Positions 27,510 through 36,897 of a stretch of 64,000 nt of DNA are shown piece after piece. A program made the translations under genes and the position numbers. Source of the DNA: Polyangium spumosum. GTDB taxonomy: Bacteria > Myxococcota_A > Polyangia > Polyangiales > Polyangiaceae. The notes below the pieces were generated by a model that ran no database searches, was not told the DNA's origin, and saw only the letters and a program-made list of their open reading frames with translations. The DNA is taken from the NCBI RefSeq assembly GCF_009649845.1, contig NZ_WJIE01000004.1:796280-860279 (forward strand), read 5' to 3'. Each line of letters opens with the position of its first letter. Position 1 is the stretch's first letter.

Positions 27510-29942
27510 TCACTGCGTGCGCACGATGATGTGAAATCCGAACGCGGTCTCCACGACGCCGCTCATCTGCCCCACGTTGAGCGCCTCCACGGTGTCCTGG
27601 AAGGGTTTGACCATCGCGCCCGGAGGGAACGTGCCGAGGTCGCCCCCGCGCTTCGCGGCGCCCGGCTCGTCGCTGTATTGCGCGACGACGTCCTCGAATT
27701 TCGCCCCGCCGAGCACGCGTTTTCGTGCCTCCTCGGCGCGCGCGATCGCCTCGTCGCGCGTGCGGGTGATATGGGCCGGCGCGCGCATGGAGCCCGCATA
27801 CATGACGAGCAGGTGCTTCGCCCCCAGGCGCACTTGCGCGACCGCCCCCGGCGCAGGGGCCGACGAAGGCGAGGTCCCGAACGGCGGCGGGACCGTCGCC
27901 ACGAGCGCCACCGGCTGCCGGGCGTCGGCCTTGAGGAGGTCGGGGGCGATGAGCTCGCGCTTCAGGGCCTTGTTGACGTACCGCTGGAAGGCGTGGAGGG
28001 GCTGCGCGCCGCTCAGGAAATAATCGTTGATCACGAACCCGGGCGTGCCCGAGATTTTCAGGCGCCCGGCGAGCTCGACATCGGCCTGGACGACCTTCCA
28101 GTGCGCGCGCGTGTCGAGCGCCGCCGAGAGCTTCGGGACGTCGAGGCCCACCTCGGCGGCCATTTGCTCGATGACCGCGCGATCGAGGCCCTGCGATTGC
28201 GCCTCCCACAGCTTCGCCGAGAAAGCCCAGAAGCCGGCCTCGCCCTTCTGCCGGAATGCCTCCACGGCGGCCTCGGCGGCCATTTGCGCATGCGGGTGGA
28301 AGGAGAGCGGCAGGTGCCGCCAGACGACGCGGACCTTGCCCGGATAAGCCGCGATGAGCCGATCGACCTCCGACTGCACGCGCCTGCAGAATGGGCACTG
28401 GAAATCCGCGAACATCTGGACCGTGATCGCCGCCCCGGGCGGCGCGCCCTTGCCGGGGTTGTCTTTCGTGGGGGCGGGGGCGAGGATCCGCTCCATCGTG
28501 ACGCCGGCCTTGGCGTCCTTCTGGAGGGTTTCGTACACCTTCGCGGCCGGCGTCCCCTCGACGAAGAGCTGCCGGGCCTTCTTGATCTCCTCGTCGATGA
28601 GGGCCTCGAATCTCTCGCGCGGCTGCGCTCCGGCGAGGCGCCGGCCATTGACGAAGAAATGAGGCGTGCCGGAGGCCTGGATCTCGGCGGCGAGGTCCTG
28701 ATCCCGCTGGATACGCGCGGCGTGTTTTTTCGTCGCGATCGCCTTCATGACGCGCTTCGTGTCGAGGCCGAGGGCCCTGGCGAGGTCCTCGAGGTCGGTG
28801 TCCTCGAGCTTGTCCTGGTTGTCGTAGAGCGCCTGGTGGGCCTTCCAGAAGGTCGCCTCTCCCTTCTGCGCGCCGGCCTCGATGGCGAACTCGGCGGCCG
28901 CCTCGGCGCGTGGATGCATGGGCAGCGGGTTGTGCTTGAAGACGACGCGTAGTTTGTCGCCGTACTTGGCCTCGAGCTCGGTGATCGTCGGGACGGCCCG
29001 CTTGCAGAACGGGCACTCGAGGTCGCCGAACATCACGAGCGTCACGAGCGCCGTCGGGCTGCCGCGCACCGGAGAGCCGTCGACGGGCACCTTCCAGACC
29101 GTGGTGTCCAGCGGCGGGGCGGGCTTGGGCGGCGGGGTCTTGTGGTTTCGCTCCGAGAGCTCGGCATAGATGCGCTGCGGGGGCACACCCTGGCGCCGGA
29201 GCGCGGCGGCCTCCGCGAGCTGGGCGTCGATGACCGCCTGGAACTTGTCGATCGGCTGGGCGCCGGCGACGAACACGCCATTGACGAACGAGGCCGGCGT
29301 CCCGGTGACGCCCACGCGCTTGCCGAGCGCGAGGTCGTCGTCGATCGCGTCCGCGAAATGCTGCCGCGTGAAGGCGACCTCGAAGGCCGAAGGATCAACG
29401 CCGCTCTGCGCGGCCCAGGCCGTGAAGGCGTCGGGGGTGAGGTCTCGCTGGTTCGCGAAGGCGAGGGCGTGGAATCTCCAGAATGAATTCACGCCCCCGA
29501 GCCGCAGCACCGTCTCGGCCGCGATGTGGGCGGGCCGCGCGTTCTTGTGGAACGGGAGCGGGTTGTGTTTCCAGACGATCCGCAGCTTGGCGGGGCCGTA
29601 TTTCTCCTGCAGGGTGGGCAGGTTGGCCATGAGCCGGGCCGTGAATGGGCACTGGTAATCACCCCAGAGGACCAGGGTCACGGGGGCGAGCGGGTCGCCC
29701 CAGGAGGGGTCGTCCTGCGCGACGGGGACGGCCGTCCCGGGCTCGGCGAAGGCCGCCGCGCGCTCGCCTGCGCCTTCGGCCGCGCCCTCGGCGGGAGGGA
29801 GCGCGACGAGGACGCCGCCCGCCGGCTCGTCCTGACGGTCGGCCACGGCGGGGCTCGTGGCCGGCGGCGGCGCGCAAGCGCCGAGCAGGACCGAGGCCAA
29901 GAGCAGGTAGGTCGTGCTGCGTCGCCCGCGAAATTCCTTCAT
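27510..29942 (-). CDS. Lipoprotein with three DsbA-like domains and a parvulin domain
   Basis: An 810-residue envelope protein. Lipobox LLGA-C23. Three successive thioredoxin-fold DsbA-like domains follow. Domain 1 is at about 85-245 with the site CPFT (Cys98, second Cys replaced by Thr101). Domain 2 is at about 297-455 with CPFC (310-313). Domain 3 is at about 505-665 with CPFC (516-519). Each has its own cis-Pro GTP motif (about 216, 427 and 634). Residues 705-810 are a PpiC-type parvulin prolyl isomerase (GAKHLLVMYAGS…GGDLGTFPPGAMVKPF…GFHIIVRT). Likely role: disulfide formation or isomerisation combined with prolyl isomerisation for secreted proteins. The ATG at 29942 gives the lipobox. 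Confidence 0.88.
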   Translation of the reverse strand: MKEFRGRRSTTYLLLASVLLGACAPPPATSPAVADRQDEPAGGVLVALPPAEGAAEGAGERAAAFAEPGTAVPVAQDDPSWGDPLAPVTLVLWGDYQCPFTARLMANLPTLQEKYGPAKLRIVWKHNPLPFHKNARPAHIAAETVLRLGGVNSFWRFHALAFANQRDLTPDAFTAWAAQSGVDPSAFEVAFTRQHFADAIDDDLALGKRVGVTGTPASFVNGVFVAGAQPIDKFQAVIDAQLAEAAALRRQGVPPQRIYAELSERNHKTPPPKPAPPLDTTVWKVPVDGSPVRGSPTALVTLVMFGDLECPFCKRAVPTITELEAKYGDKLRVVFKHNPLPMHPRAEAAAEFAIEAGAQKGEATFWKAHQALYDNQDKLEDTDLEDLARALGLDTKRVMKAIATKKHAARIQRDQDLAAEIQASGTPHFFVNGRRLAGAQPRERFEALIDEEIKKARQLFVEGTPAAKVYETLQKDAKAGVTMERILAPAPTKDNPGKGAPPGAAITVQMFADFQCPFCRRVQSEVDRLIAAYPGKVRVVWRHLPLSFHPHAQMAAEAAVEAFRQKGEAGFWAFSAKLWEAQSQGLDRAVIEQMAAEVGLDVPKLSAALDTRAHWKVVQADVELAGRLKISGTPGFVINDYFLSGAQPLHAFQRYVNKALKRELIAPDLLKADARQPVALVATVPPPFGTSPSSAPAPGAVAQVRLGAKHLLVMYAGSMRAPAHITRTRDEAIARAEEARKRVLGGAKFEDVVAQYSDEPGAAKRGGDLGTFPPGAMVKPFQDTVEALNVGQMSGVVETAFGFHIIVRTQ

Positions 29943-30092
29943 CGTGGCTCCTCCATCGAGCGCGACGACGCTACACGACGAGGGCCGGGCGGGAAAGGAC
30001 GTCAAGAGCGGGCGCCGGCTTGCCCCTTTTCGTTCGTCCCGCGCCGGGGCAAACTGCGCGGCCGCTGTGGAGCCGAGGAAGGATCAATCGTC

Positions 30093-31385
30093 GTGAGCGA
30101 GGCACCCGGGATCTGGTTCGTTTATCGATCACACTACGAAGGGCCGCTCTCGCGCCGCGTGCGGCGGCTCGACGCGCCCTCGGTCCTCGCGTGGTTCTCC
30201 CGCATGCTCGCGGACGCCAAGAAGGCCGAGGATCCGGGCAGCGTCTACGAGGCCGAGCTCGGCGGCTACGTGTACGGCTTCGGCACGGTGTTCGATGCGG
30301 CGAAGGAGCGCGGGCTCGTGGCGCCGAAGTCGACGGCCGAGCTCGAGAAGATCCTGCGCGCGCACCTCTACGTCGAGGGAGGCCCGGAGAACACGCGCAT
30401 CGACGAGCACTCGCTGCGCGTGCTGACGGACGACGACGAGGTCTCGCTCGCGTATTTTTTCTTCGACGACGAGGTCGCGCGCACGCAGCCGGAGCGCGTC
30501 TCGTGGCTCTTGCACGAGGAGCCGAAGCTGCCGGAGGGTGACGCCGACGGCCCGTTCACGCCGCCCTTCGAACCACCGCAGATGTTGCCGCGCGGCGAAG
30601 GCGAGGGGGCGACGTACGCCTGTCTGCTCACGTTTTACGACGGCGACTCGATCCCCGGCCAGGCCGTGGTGATCCCCGGCGTGCGCCTGCCCGAGCTCGC
30701 GTCGCACCTGCGCACGGTGGTGCCGGCGAAGAAGCCCGCGTCGTGGTCGAAGGAGTGGCTCGAGACATGGCCGGTGGAGCTGCGGCTCCTGCGGGCGATG
30801 ATCGAGCCGGGCCAGATCTCGATCGCGCCGGCGCTCACGAAGTGCGCGGCGTATCCGCTGCGCGCGGTGGCGAGCGAGACGAACCACACGCTGCTCGGCG
30901 TGGGCGCGCATCAGAGCGCGGAGGGCGAGTTCTACAAGGTGGGGACGGCGTTCGGGCGGAGCGGGGATCCTTCGAAGGCGATCGTGCAGGTGGGCAAACA
31001 CGCGGCGCTGTTCTGCCCGCACACGTCGAGCGCGTTTGGCCACGAGCAGTGGATCCTGTTCGACGATCGCTGGGCCGCGGCGCATCCGGCGCTCGCCGCG
31101 TCGATCCTGAGGTACACGAACGGCTGGGATCCGCTCCGCGATCCAGCGCCGCCGACGCCGGTGGAGACCGAGGCCGAGCGGAAGGAGCGCGCGTGGATGG
31201 AGGCGCTCGCGGGGCGGATGGAGGAAAAAGCAACGCCTTATCTCACGACGTCGACGTTTGCCCCGGGAGACCTCGTCGAGCACACGAAGTTCGGCCGGGG
31301 GCTCGTGCGCCGCGTGGAGGCCGGGAAAATCGAGGTGTTGTTCAAGGACGGCGCCAGGCTCTTGGCGCACGCGATGCCGGGGTGA
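30093..31385 (+). CDS. Hypothetical protein with C-terminal Tudor/CarD-like motif
   Basis: A 430-residue protein without signal peptide. The bulk is not recognised. Residues 388-428 ('FAPGDLVEHTKFGRGLVRRVEAG', then 'KIEVLFKDG') match the short beta-barrel motif seen at the ends of UvrD-like helicases and in CarD/DUF3553-type domains, which contact nucleic acid or polymerase. GAGGAAGG precedes the GTG start. The next gene, 120 bp downstream, is another large unknown protein, and the two may work together. Confidence 0.65.
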   Translation: MSEAPGIWFVYRSHYEGPLSRRVRRLDAPSVLAWFSRMLADAKKAEDPGSVYEAELGGYVYGFGTVFDAAKERGLVAPKSTAELEKILRAHLYVEGGPENTRIDEHSLRVLTDDDEVSLAYFFFDDEVARTQPERVSWLLHEEPKLPEGDADGPFTPPFEPPQMLPRGEGEGATYACLLTFYDGDSIPGQAVVIPGVRLPELASHLRTVVPAKKPASWSKEWLETWPVELRLLRAMIEPGQISIAPALTKCAAYPLRAVASETNHTLLGVGAHQSAEGEFYKVGTAFGRSGDPSKAIVQVGKHAALFCPHTSSAFGHEQWILFDDRWAAAHPALAASILRYTNGWDPLRDPAPPTPVETEAERKERAWMEALAGRMEEKATPYLTTSTFAPGDLVEHTKFGRGLVRRVEAGKIEVLFKDGARLLAHAMPG

Positions 31386-31505
31386 GGACAAGCGCCGGGA
31401 CCACCGACGCTCCTCCTTTCCGCTTCCGCCGTGACCTCCGCCCGTTTGGCCAGGGTAGCCAGATCGCTGGGCGCTCGCTAGCATCGGCACGCGCAGAGCA
31501 AGTTG

Positions 31506-34415
31506 ATGAAGAAGGAACACGTCACGAAGACCGCGCCCCGATGGTTCGATCCATCCTCGCCGGTGAGCATCGCCATGCGGGACGCACGTGTCTCTCGTCG
31601 CGACGGGCGCGGGCTCATGTCGCTGAGCGAGGCGCGTCGCCTGCTCGAGTCGACCGAGGTCTACCGCAAGGGCGAGGGCCGATCGACCGGAGGGACGATG
31701 GTGTTCGAGAGCGACCGCGTGTGGGCGGCGCTCCTGTCCCTCGAAGACGCGGCCGAGTTCGTGAAACACGCGACGCGGATCCGCTGGGAGTTCCAGGTGC
31801 GCGGTCGCGACAACGTCGCGCTGCACGATCGGTACGGAGACGGGATCCTGCCCTGGATCGAGCGCCGCGTCGAAGGCGACGGCGCGCTCGTGAACGTGCC
31901 GTGGTGCGTGCTGCCGTGCCTGCTCGCGATCGGGACGCGTGAGGCCCTCGAGGTCACGCTGCGCGTGCGATCGGTCGTGGAGCTCGCGAGCGCGGGGAGC
32001 GAGATCGACGCAGAGGAGAGCGATTTCGCGGAGGACGAGCCCGCGGCTTCCGACGACGACGACGAAGACGACGAGGAAGAGGACGAAGAGGACGACGAGG
32101 ACGAGGACGATCCGAGCGCGGACGAGGACGAGGACGAGGAGCGTGGTCGCGAAGGCGACGCCGAGAAGCACGACGGGCTCGAGGTGGCGCGGCGATGGAT
32201 GACGCGGCACCCGGACGCGTACGGCGCGCTCGCGGCGCTCGCGGACGAGGGGAACACGCGCGCCGCGGAGCTCTTGCGAGACCGCGCCGCGGCGCTCGGC
32301 GGCGTGGTGCGCGAGGCGATCGAGGCGGCGCTCGGGCCCGAGGCGGCCAAGCGTATCGCCGAGCAGTTCAGCTTGCCGCGCACGCGCCTGCCCGAGGCGG
32401 TCGAGCGGCTGCTCGCCGAGGCGGACGTGATCGACGAGCCGCGCGGGCCGCTCTGGAGCATCGCCGAGCTCGACGAGGCCGCGCGGCGGTTCGATCTGCC
32501 CATCTGGGACAACACGAACTACACGACGGCCGCGATGCGGATCACGGGGTACGCGTCGCAGAAGGGAGACGCGCTCGTCATCGAGCAGATCGTCCACCAC
32601 CCGGGATCGGGCGCGCTCGTCGGCTGGCACTTCGAGGCGTACGGGCCCGGCGCGGGCAAGCGCTCGGGCAGCGACGACGAGCTCGTCGACGCCACGCGCG
32701 ACGAGCTGCAGAGCGTGGAGATCGACGCGGACGACTACGTCGACGGCATCACGAACCAGATCGTGTTGCTCGGCGAGCGTGACGAGAAGGGTCGGCCCAC
32801 GGCAGGCTCGGACGGCCCGCGGATCGTGCCGCTGCCGCTGCCGTCGGACGACATGATCGTGCACGTCAAGCGCGCGGCGGTGCGCCAGAACGGGGACCCG
32901 CTGCGCGCGAGTTACCGCCTGCCGCGCTCGTTCGCGGCGCTGCCTTCGGAGACACGTGAGGCGCTGCGGCTCGTGACGCCGGCCGAGGCGCTCGTCGTGG
33001 ACCTGTGCCGCCGGCATCGCGACGCGATCTTCGCGGCCGATCGGGATCTGCGCGTCGCCGCGGGTGTCCCGCAAGGCGCGACGCGCCTCTTCTCGTTTGA
33101 CGATTTCCAGTACGTCGCCGCGGGGGAGCCCGCGTCGCGATCGATGGACCTCGTGGCGATGGTCGAGGCGCTGCGCGCGCGGCGCAAGATCACGCGCCTG
33201 CCGGGCGCTGCGAACGCGCGGCCCGAGCGCTGGATCCCGGCCGCGGCCGAGATCCGCAGCTACGCGGGCGGCGACGCCTGGGCCGAGGGTGACGATCCGG
33301 TCGAGCCGGAGCCTCCGGCCGCGGGGGTCGGCGTGACGCCCTACTGGAGCCTCACGATCGCGCGGGGGTTCCCGCACGGGGTGTGGCTCCTGCATGGCGC
33401 GGCGCAGAACAAGAAGGGGCAGGCGGAGCAGGCGATCCTGCACCTGATGAACGCGTCGTCGCCCGTGATTCGCCTGTTCTGGCCGCGCCGCACGGCGTGC
33501 ATGTGGGCGCGCGCCACGGGGCTCGCCGAGCGCAAGTGGGTGACGGGGGATCGCGGCGTGCTCGCGGCCGCGAAGAACGATCGCATGCTCTACGCGGCCG
33601 AGGCGCGCAGGCTCGTGGAGAACTTCGTGCTCAGGCCGTGGAGCGTGCCGCCACACGTGGGCGCCGAGCTCGTGCTCTTGCTCGAGGCGCTCGTGGGCGG
33701 ACGCGAGACCGTCGACGCGTTCGTCGTGGCCCTCGGGAAACTCTCGCCGGAGGCGTGGGCCTCTTCGTTGCCTGCGCTCGCGAGCGCGATCTTCGAGCTC
33801 GGCTTCGTGCTCCATCGCGTGGAGGGCCGAGCGGGGCCGCTCCACGAGCGGCTCGAGCGCGCGTATCGCCAGGCCCAACCGGGCGAGGCGATGCGTCTGC
33901 TCGACCTCGTGCTGCACGGCCGCGCGGGCGCTGAACGGAGCGCGCGGTGCGAGCTCGATCTCGCGCACGTGGGTGACGACCCGGACTGGGTGCGCGAAAA
34001 GCTGCTCGATCGCAGGACGCCGGCCTCTGCGCCGGACGTGTTCCTGGTCTCGCTCGCGGGAGAGGGGATGCTCGCGAAGTACGAGGCGCGGATCCCCACG
34101 GTGACGGACGCGGCGTGGGTGGGCAGCCAGCTCGCGCGGCTCGCCTCGGCGCGTGTGGTCGGGATGGCGCTCGCGATCTACGCGGACAGGCCCGAGGCGC
34201 GCGCGGCGATCTCGCAGGCGCTCTTCGAGCGGCCCGAGATCCGCGCCGAGATCGAGTCGAACCAGCGCGGCCCGCAAGCCAAGATCGCGCGCGCGCTCCT
34301 CACCGCGCTCGACGAGCGTGACGAGCGCGTCTACGCGCGGCGGCAAGGCGCGCAGGACGACGAGGACGATGACGACCTCGACGAGGACGACGAGGACGAC
34401 GACGACGAGGCGTGA
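31506..34415 (+). CDS. Large acidic protein of unknown function
   Basis: A 969-residue cytoplasmic protein. Two regions are extremely acidic: about 175-225, where Asp and Glu make up nearly every position, and the last 20 residues. Between them are helical repeat-like segments (230-300, 740-940) and a more globular middle. No enzyme motif, membrane segment or known domain is recognised. Codon bias is that of a real gene. The acidic tracts resemble those of nucleic-acid mimics or histone/ribosome-binding proteins, but this is inference only. Confidence 0.7.
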   Translation: MKKEHVTKTAPRWFDPSSPVSIAMRDARVSRRDGRGLMSLSEARRLLESTEVYRKGEGRSTGGTMVFESDRVWAALLSLEDAAEFVKHATRIRWEFQVRGRDNVALHDRYGDGILPWIERRVEGDGALVNVPWCVLPCLLAIGTREALEVTLRVRSVVELASAGSEIDAEESDFAEDEPAASDDDDEDDEEEDEEDDEDEDDPSADEDEDEERGREGDAEKHDGLEVARRWMTRHPDAYGALAALADEGNTRAAELLRDRAAALGGVVREAIEAALGPEAAKRIAEQFSLPRTRLPEAVERLLAEADVIDEPRGPLWSIAELDEAARRFDLPIWDNTNYTTAAMRITGYASQKGDALVIEQIVHHPGSGALVGWHFEAYGPGAGKRSGSDDELVDATRDELQSVEIDADDYVDGITNQIVLLGERDEKGRPTAGSDGPRIVPLPLPSDDMIVHVKRAAVRQNGDPLRASYRLPRSFAALPSETREALRLVTPAEALVVDLCRRHRDAIFAADRDLRVAAGVPQGATRLFSFDDFQYVAAGEPASRSMDLVAMVEALRARRKITRLPGAANARPERWIPAAAEIRSYAGGDAWAEGDDPVEPEPPAAGVGVTPYWSLTIARGFPHGVWLLHGAAQNKKGQAEQAILHLMNASSPVIRLFWPRRTACMWARATGLAERKWVTGDRGVLAAAKNDRMLYAAEARRLVENFVLRPWSVPPHVGAELVLLLEALVGGRETVDAFVVALGKLSPEAWASSLPALASAIFELGFVLHRVEGRAGPLHERLERAYRQAQPGEAMRLLDLVLHGRAGAERSARCELDLAHVGDDPDWVREKLLDRRTPASAPDVFLVSLAGEGMLAKYEARIPTVTDAAWVGSQLARLASARVVGMALAIYADRPEARAAISQALFERPEIRAEIESNQRGPQAKIARALLTALDERDERVYARRQGAQDDEDDDDLDEDDEDDDDEA

Positions 34416-34418
34416 CGC

Positions 34419-34982
34419 CTACACGTCCTGGTTCAGATACTCCCGGTCGAGCAGCCCGTAGATCGCCGAGTCCGTGAACTTGCCGTCGTAGAGCCAGTTC
34501 TCGCGCATGAGCGCGTCTCGCTTGAAGCCGAGCTTCTCGAGGACGCGCCGCGAGGCCTGGTTCGCCGGGTCGATGTTCGCCTCGACCCGGTGCAGCTCCA
34601 TCCGCGTGAAGCCGAAGCGCAGGATGGGCCGGAGCGCCTCGACCATGAGGCCTTTGCCCCAGAACTCGGGCGCGAGCTCGTAGCCGATCTCCGCGTGGCG
34701 GTGGTCCTTGTCCCAGCGCCAGAACCCACACGTCCCGGCGAGCGCGCCGCCCTCCTTGACCGAGAGGCCCCACCGGACGCCGGTGCCGTCGCGCATCGCG
34801 TCGAAGACGAGCCCGAGCTTCGCCTCGGCCTCGGCGATCGTCGTCATCGCGGGACGCCCGAAATAACGGACCACCTTGGGGTTCGACTGGATCCGGAAGA
34901 TCGTCTCCACGTCGGCCGGGACGAGCTCACGCAGGACGAGGCGGGGGGTTTCGAGGGTCGGGAAGGGGGTGAACGAGACCAT
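34419..34982 (-). CDS. GNAT acetyltransferase, RimJ/RimL type
   Basis: A 187-residue N-acetyltransferase. It begins 'LETPRLVLRELVPADVETIF', the RimJ/RimL signature, and has the acetyl-CoA-binding 'ELAPEFWGKGLMVEAL' (about 100-115) and 'NQASRRVLEKLGF' motifs. Members acetylate N-termini of ribosomal proteins, or small molecules; the target is unknown. It is convergent with the acidic-protein gene at 3 bp. The ATG at 34982 is favoured because it immediately precedes the conserved fold. Confidence 0.85.
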   Translation of the reverse strand: MVSFTPFPTLETPRLVLRELVPADVETIFRIQSNPKVVRYFGRPAMTTIAEAEAKLGLVFDAMRDGTGVRWGLSVKEGGALAGTCGFWRWDKDHRHAEIGYELAPEFWGKGLMVEALRPILRFGFTRMELHRVEANIDPANQASRRVLEKLGFKRDALMRENWLYDGKFTDSAIYGLLDREYLNQDV

Positions 34983-35085
34983 GGCGGCGGGCGAGGCTCT
35001 CACCTTTCCACGGCGCCAGCAACGACGCCGCGGCGCGTTGCACGATCGCGACGGGGAGGGGACCTGCTTGCACGAATGAAAAGTC

Positions 35086-35145
35086 GGTCCGGACCAACAC
35101 ATGGCCAACTGCTCGGATCCACGCGCGAACACGTTGGCCCGGACC
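35086..35145. repeat. 13-bp inverted repeat GGTCCGGACCAAC
   Basis: GGTCCGGACCAAC (35086-35098) and GTTGGCCCGGACC (35133-35145) are complementary at 12 of 13 positions. The left arm includes the perfect palindrome GGTCCGGACC. This could be a regulator-binding pair or part of an RNA fold. Confidence 0.5.
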
Positions 35146-35162
35146 ATGCAATCTCCACGGCC

Positions 35163-35215
35163 AGAGCGCCTGCTCCGGCCGCCCCCCCCGCCGTAGAGTA
35201 GGCGCTCTGCTTTTT
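35163..35215 (+). terminator. Intrinsic terminator-like hairpin in intergenic region
   Basis: Arms AGAGCGCCTGCTC (35163-35175) and GAGTAGGCGCTCT (35196-35208) pair at 12 of 13 positions, enclose a 20-bp loop and are followed by GCTTTTT. This is the best-formed Rho-independent terminator in the window. Confidence 0.6.
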
Positions 35216-35295
35216 GTCGCCTTGCATCCGGACGCGCGAGCCGAGCAGGCGCACGTCACACTTCCGAGCGCCCGTTCGATACGGGAGGGAAGGAG

Positions 35296-36270
35296 ATGAC
35301 CATGCGGTGGACCCTCGCGCTTCTCGGCTCGCTTTCGGCCTGCACCACGCTCGGCTCGACCGGCGCGGAGACGCGGCGGGACGGGGAGGAGGTCGCGGCG
35401 CGCCCCGAGCCCGCCCGCGCAAAATCCAGCGAGCCGGCAGGCTCGTCCCCTGCGAATCCGCCGCCCGTCGTGAGCTTCGCGCGATACCCCTGGCTCGAAG
35501 GCGGAGCCGGGAGCGCGCCGTCGCCGGTCGAACCCCTCGAGCAGCGGTTTCCGCCTCCGCCCGGCTTCACCCGCGTCCCCCTCGCCCCGGACGGCTTTGG
35601 CGCGTTCCTGCGTGGCTTGCCGCTCGCCGCGAAGGGCACGCCGGTCCTCTCGTACCGCGGCGACACCATCCGCCCCGACGGACACCCGCACGTCGCCGCG
35701 GTCGTGGCCATCGACGTCGGCAAGGCCGATTTGCAGCAATGCGCCGACGCGATCCTCCGGCTCCACGCGGAATGGCGCTGGTCGCGCGGGCGTCGCGACC
35801 ACGCGTACCGCACGGCGAGCGGCCAGAAGCTCGATTTTCAACGTCATGCGTCGGGACAGAGGGTCCGGTTGAATGGCAACAAGCTCGAGCTCGTGCAGGC
35901 GGCGAAGCGGGCCGAGCCGACGCATGCGCTCTTCCGGCGCTGGCTCGACGACGTGTTTGGCTGGACCAACACCGGCGCCCTCGCGCGCGACGGCGAACGG
36001 GTGGCCCTCGACGCGCTTCGCCCGGGGGATTTTTTCGTGCTGACGGGGGTCCCGTTCGGGCACACGGTCCTGGTGCTCGACATGGCGAAGGACGCCGCCG
36101 GGCGCCGCGTGGTCCTGCTCGGCCAGAGCTTCGTGCCGGCGCAAAACGTCCACGTGATTCGCCCCGAGCCCACGAGCGCGTGGTTCGTCGTCGACGAGTC
36201 GAGAGGCGCGCTCACGACGCCGTTCTGGGATCCATTTCCGTTTGATTCGTTGCGCCGCTTGCCCGAATGA
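35296..36270 (+). CDS. DUF4846 family lipoprotein
   Basis: A 324-residue lipoprotein with lipobox LSA-C16. It carries the DUF4846 landmarks: 'YPWLEGG', 'RFPPPPGFTRV', 'GFGAFLRGLPL', 'DLQQCADAILRLHAEW', 'WTNTGALARD' and 'LRPGDFFV.TG.PFGHTVLVLDMA'. The family is of unknown function and probably enzymatic or peptidoglycan-associated. GGAAGGAG precedes the ATG. The protein is anchored in the envelope. It stands alone, convergent with the cytochrome gene. Confidence 0.82.
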   Translation: MTMRWTLALLGSLSACTTLGSTGAETRRDGEEVAARPEPARAKSSEPAGSSPANPPPVVSFARYPWLEGGAGSAPSPVEPLEQRFPPPPGFTRVPLAPDGFGAFLRGLPLAAKGTPVLSYRGDTIRPDGHPHVAAVVAIDVGKADLQQCADAILRLHAEWRWSRGRRDHAYRTASGQKLDFQRHASGQRVRLNGNKLELVQAAKRAEPTHALFRRWLDDVFGWTNTGALARDGERVALDALRPGDFFVLTGVPFGHTVLVLDMAKDAAGRRVVLLGQSFVPAQNVHVIRPEPTSAWFVVDESRGALTTPFWDPFPFDSLRRLPE

Positions 36271-36321
36271 AACGAAATGAGGCTCCTCGCGCGGCGCCTC
36301 GCCGTTACCGCCGATACGCGC

Positions 36322-36738
36322 TCACTCCCCGTTCAGCGTGTAGAGGTAGGCCGCGATGTCCTTCGCTTCCTGCTCGCTCACGCCGAGGGTCGGCATCTTC
36401 GTGCGGGGGGCGAGATCGGTCGGCCGGCGGATCCACTTGACCAGGTTCTCGGGCGTGTTCGAGGTGACGCCCGCGATGTCGCCCCGGTTCGCGAAGCCAA
36501 ACAGCGGATGCGACTCCTTGCCGATCGCGCCCTCCACGCCCGGGATGATGTGGCAGGCGCCACACGCGTACTTCTTGATCGCCTCGCGCCCTCGCGCCGC
36601 GTCCCCGCCGCTCACCTCGCGCCGCGGCGCCGACTTGCACGCCATGAGCGTCCCGGGCGCGGCGAGGGCCAAGAGGACCAGAAAATGCCGAATTCGTCGT
36701 GACGCAATCACCAGAGCTCCCGTGCCCGCCGCGGACAT
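36322..36738 (-). CDS. c-type cytochrome lipoprotein
   Basis: A 138-residue mono-haem cytochrome. A signal peptide with lipobox TLMA-C34 is followed by the haem motif CGACH (Cys59-His63) and a likely axial Met115 in 'TKMPTLG'. The C-terminal 'EAKDIAAYLYTL' helix is typical of class I cytochromes c. It should carry electrons at the outer face of a membrane. A GTG at 36711 with GGGAG in front is an alternative start; both give the same mature protein. Divergent from the MFS gene. Confidence 0.85.
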   Translation of the reverse strand: MSAAGTGALVIASRRIRHFLVLLALAAPGTLMACKSAPRREVSGGDAARGREAIKKYACGACHIIPGVEGAIGKESHPLFGFANRGDIAGVTSNTPENLVKWIRRPTDLAPRTKMPTLGVSEQEAKDIAAYLYTLNGE

Positions 36739-36897
36739 CCGTGAGGCAGGCTCGCCCTCGATAGGGGTGCCGAGGACGGCGGGCAAGCTAGCACGAAGGG
36801 CTCGGGACGGAAGGCGGGCCGTGTGGGTCGATGGAGCATCTTCCAAGGTGTTGGCCCGGCGCGCGCGGACCCTGGAGAAAGCTGCCATGCTTGCCGC

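Larger units (their letters stand above)
34983..35295. other. 313-bp intergenic region with inverted repeats and terminator-like hairpin
   Basis: No convincing protein gene. It holds the divergent 5' regions of the acetyltransferase and the DUF4846 lipoprotein, an inverted repeat at 35086-35145 and a terminator-like hairpin with T-run at 35163-35215. A plus-strand terminator with no plus-strand gene directly in front is compatible with a small RNA gene ending here. Confidence 0.6.

Noticed and set aside
30129..34346. 1405-residue open frame on the minus strand
   Set aside because: It lies opposite two well-supported plus-strand genes. High GC at third positions keeps the antisense frame open.
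34983..35147. Longer acetyltransferase starting at 35147
   Set aside because: The additional 55 residues do not resemble the family, whose conserved part begins right after the ATG at 34982.
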